In this document: one piece after another, positions 4,576 through 6,442 of the stretch | How positions within the stretch are numbered: the stretch's first letter is position 1 | Layout of the letters: the number at the start of each line of letters is the position of its first letter | From: a bacterium | Lineage (GTDB): Bacteria; Electryoneota; RPQS01 | DNA: 6,442 nt | Direction of reading: 5' to 3' | Assembly (NCBI GenBank): GCA_028711875.1 | Contig: JAQTRJ010000127.1 | Location: forward strand, 1 to 6,442 | The notes under the pieces: generated by a model | Database searches by the model: none | Seen by the model: the letters and a program-made list of their open reading frames with translations, nothing else | What the model was told of the DNA's origin: nothing | Translations under genes and position numbers: made by a program

Positions 4576-6442
4576 TCAGAGACGCGAAGCGCTCCACTCG
4601 GCGGACTGGCCGATGCGCACGGTCTCGCCCCACTCATCGAGAGCGGTTTGCCGCGTGAGCAGAATCACCTGCCGATCCGCGCAGAGTCCGGTCAGCGCGC
4701 TGCGAACGCGCGACAGATGCGCCTCGTCCAGCCGCCAGAGCGGTTCATCCCAGACGACCGGGGAAGCGTCCAGACCGCTCAGCGCGCGCAAGATTCCGAT
4801 CCGGATCGCGAGAAACAGCAGATCCTGCGTCCCGTCGGAATGGAGCGCGAGCCGCCGCGTTTGTCCGTCGGACGATTCGGCGTGCCATTCCCCATCGTGG
4901 CCGCGCACGCCGAGGAATTTTCCGTCGGATAATTCCGCCGCCGTGCGATCGAGCAGCGCGGGCAGCTCGCCGCCGAGACGGCGTACCGTGTCATCGCGCT
5001 CGTCGCGAATGGACGCAATCAGATGACGGGTCGTGTTCAGATCGCGCTCGATTTCTTCGACGCGAGTCAGTCTGTCGGCAACAATACGGCGTAGATCGTC
5101 GAGCGCCGGTTCGCGCGCGAGCGTATCCAAGCGCGCCGTCAGGTCGAACGATTCCAACTCCCGGCGAATCGCCGCCGCCCGCTCATCGCCGTCGTCCAGC
5201 TCCTGCTGCACGGCCCGTCGTTGCGCGTGATACTTGGCCGCATAATCGGCGGGGTTGCCCTGATGCAGATAGAGCGGATCGCGCGCGGACAGCTTCTGGC
5301 GCGCGTCGGAAAATTCTTCGCGGAGCAGCGTTTCGCGAGCGCGCAGTTCGTCGTGAGTCGGATGCGCGGACAGCCCGTTGCGCACCTCGCGGAGTTCCGT
5401 GCGCAGCGTGTCACGCTCCCGCCATTCGGCCTCCAGCAATTCAGATTCGGCGGAACCCAGCAGTCCGCCGGATTGTTCATCGAGTTCGGCGGCGCGGCGC
5501 GCGGCCGCTTGCCGCTCGCCAGCCAAACGCTCGGCATCGGCATGCTCCAGCCCGTCCGCGAGGCGCGCCGTCTCGGCGGCAAGTTCGTCCTTGCGAGCTT
5601 CGTAGCGTTCCCGATCACGACGCGAGGCTTCCGCCAGCTCCGACTGCCGCCGGGTGAGTTCCGAGACGCGGTCTTCGAGGTCGCGGATTTCCAGCGCCCG
5701 CGATCCTCCGTCATGATAGCGTTCCCATTCCTCGTCAAGTTCGCCGACGGTGGCCTCCATCTCGCGGAACGACTCGTACAACCGCCGCACAATCGGCAGC
5801 GGCGTGTCGGAGAATTCGGAAGGGATGCGGCGGCGGATTTCCGACAGTTCAGGGGACGGCGTATGCGTCCGGGCGGCGCGGGAACGTTCTTCGTCGAAGG
5901 CCAGCCCGTCCAATTCCGCGCGGTAGCGTTGATACTCGGACAGCCGGACCAGCGCGCCGTCCAGCGTTTTCAATCGGGACAGCGGATCAAGTTCGCTTTC
6001 GAGTCGTGCCGTTTGATCGGCGGCGGCGGCGATGCGCTTGCGCAGCATGGCTTCCGCTTGAAAGGCGGAATCGCAATCCGATTCCACGCGGCGCTGGCGC
6101 GCGCGCAGTCCGAGCAGCGCAAGCCCGCTGGCCGTGAGCGCGGCGACGATTCCCACGTCCCATGCGGATAGATACGTCGCCGCGGCAAAGCCGAGGGCGC
6201 CGGCCGCCGCGGCTCCGACGACGGGGAGCCTCGGCCGCAAGCGACGTTCGAGTTCTTCGCGGCGCGCCGTGACGCTGGCCAGATCGGTCGCCGAGGCGGC
6301 CGAGGCGCTGCGAATCTGATGCAGAGTCTTGATGCGCTCGGCGGCGGAATCGGGAAGAATCTCGAATCCGGAGAATTTTTCCATGAGCAACGCGCGAATA
6401 TCCGCCGCGCGGGATTGCCGTTCGCGCAAACGCGGATCGGGC
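4576..6442 (-). CDS. SMC/Rad50-like AAA ATPase, YhaN type, C-terminal part (gene continues past the right edge)
   Basis: The frame is open to the end of the window, so at least 621 residues are present and the N-terminus, with the Walker A loop, lies outside. Numbering from the TTG codon at 6429 (probably internal): residues 69-87 and 91-108 are two hydrophobic segments forming a membrane hairpin, flanked by basic residues (ERRLRPR before, RARQRR after), so both arms should stay cytosolic. Residues 111-500 are charged, Arg/Glu-rich and coiled-coil-like. The C-terminal ATPase lobe has an ABC-type signature, HSDGTQDLLFLAIRIGIL (530-547), a Walker B, VVWDEP (558-563, with Asp561 and Glu562), a D-loop-like WRLDEAHL (565-572), and a switch-like VILLTRQT. 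This order is typical of SbcC/Rad50/YhaN proteins, which act on DNA ends, often with a calcineurin-like nuclease. YhaN-type is favoured over SbcC because I see no CxxC zinc hook and because of the membrane hairpin. A partner nuclease could lie to the right, beyond the window. Confidence 0.85.
   Translation of the reverse strand, partial: PDPRLRERQSRAADIRALLMEKFSGFEILPDSAAERIKTLHQIRSASAASATDLASVTARREELERRLRPRLPVVGAAAAGALGFAAATYLSAWDVGIVAALTASGLALLGLRARQRRVESDCDSAFQAEAMLRKRIAAAADQTARLESELDPLSRLKTLDGALVRLSEYQRYRAELDGLAFDEERSRAARTHTPSPELSEIRRRIPSEFSDTPLPIVRRLYESFREMEATVGELDEEWERYHDGGSRALEIRDLEDRVSELTRRQSELAEASRRDRERYEARKDELAAETARLADGLEHADAERLAGERQAAARRAAELDEQSGGLLGSAESELLEAEWRERDTLRTELREVRNGLSAHPTHDELRARETLLREEFSDARQKLSARDPLYLHQGNPADYAAKYHAQRRAVQQELDDGDERAAAIRRELESFDLTARLDTLAREPALDDLRRIVADRLTRVEEIERDLNTTRHLIASIRDERDDTVRRLGGELPALLDRTAAELSDGKFLGVRGHDGEWHAESSDGQTRRLALHSDGTQDLLFLAIRIGILRALSGLDASPVVWDEPLWRLDEAHLSRVRSALTGLCADRQVILLTRQTALDEWGETVRIGQSAEWSASRL

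Noticed and set aside
5221..6171. A 316-codon rightward open frame
   Set aside because: It lies wholly antisense to the ATPase gene, whose frame carries recognisable motifs. Its translation matches no family I know, and long antisense frames are expected in GC-rich coding DNA.
1..6442. CRISPR array, tRNA, mobile element, or defence island
   Set aside because: No spaced direct repeats, cloverleaf, transposase, integrase or terminal inverted repeats were seen. The Rad50-like ATPase alone is not enough to call a defence system.

Overview
This GC-rich window reads as an ordinary chromosomal segment from a bacterium that uses strong Shine-Dalgarno sites and a mix of ATG, GTG and TTG starts. Nothing identifies the phylum. 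The combination of families and the absence of a recognisable named operon would fit an uncultivated environmental lineage, but that is inference. I see no tRNA, rRNA, CRISPR array, transposase or attachment site.

Layout, left to right: (1) positions 1-51 probably hold the last 16 codons of a rightward gene, followed by a perfect 24-bp palindrome (54-77) shared with the end of a leftward gene; (2) a leftward inositol-monophosphatase family gene (104-976); (3) a leftward gene (1137-1895) for a small soluble protein with a histidine-kinase-type dimerisation/phosphoacceptor region but an apparently degenerate ATP-binding domain, closed by its own T8 terminator (1063-1096), so it is a separate transcription unit from the phosphatase; (4) a divergent, apparently non-coding gap of about 580 bases (1896-2475); (5) a rightward two-gene operon (2476-4503), an integral-membrane isoprenylcysteine-methyltransferase-like protein followed by a MmgE/PrpD-family (PrpD-like) dehydratase, with the second gene's ribosome binding site overlapping the first gene's stop codon; (6) a perfect 34-bp palindrome (4527-4560) acting as a two-way terminator; (7) a leftward gene entering from beyond the right edge (4576-6442), the C-terminal part of a large SMC/Rad50-like ATPase of the YhaN type, with a transmembrane hairpin in the middle of its coiled-coil region.

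The genes do not form one pathway. The points most worth a second look are the orphan kinase-like protein without a recognisable ATP site, the membrane-anchored coiled-coil ATPase, and the tightly coupled methyltransferase/dehydratase pair. I found no convincing new multi-gene system.
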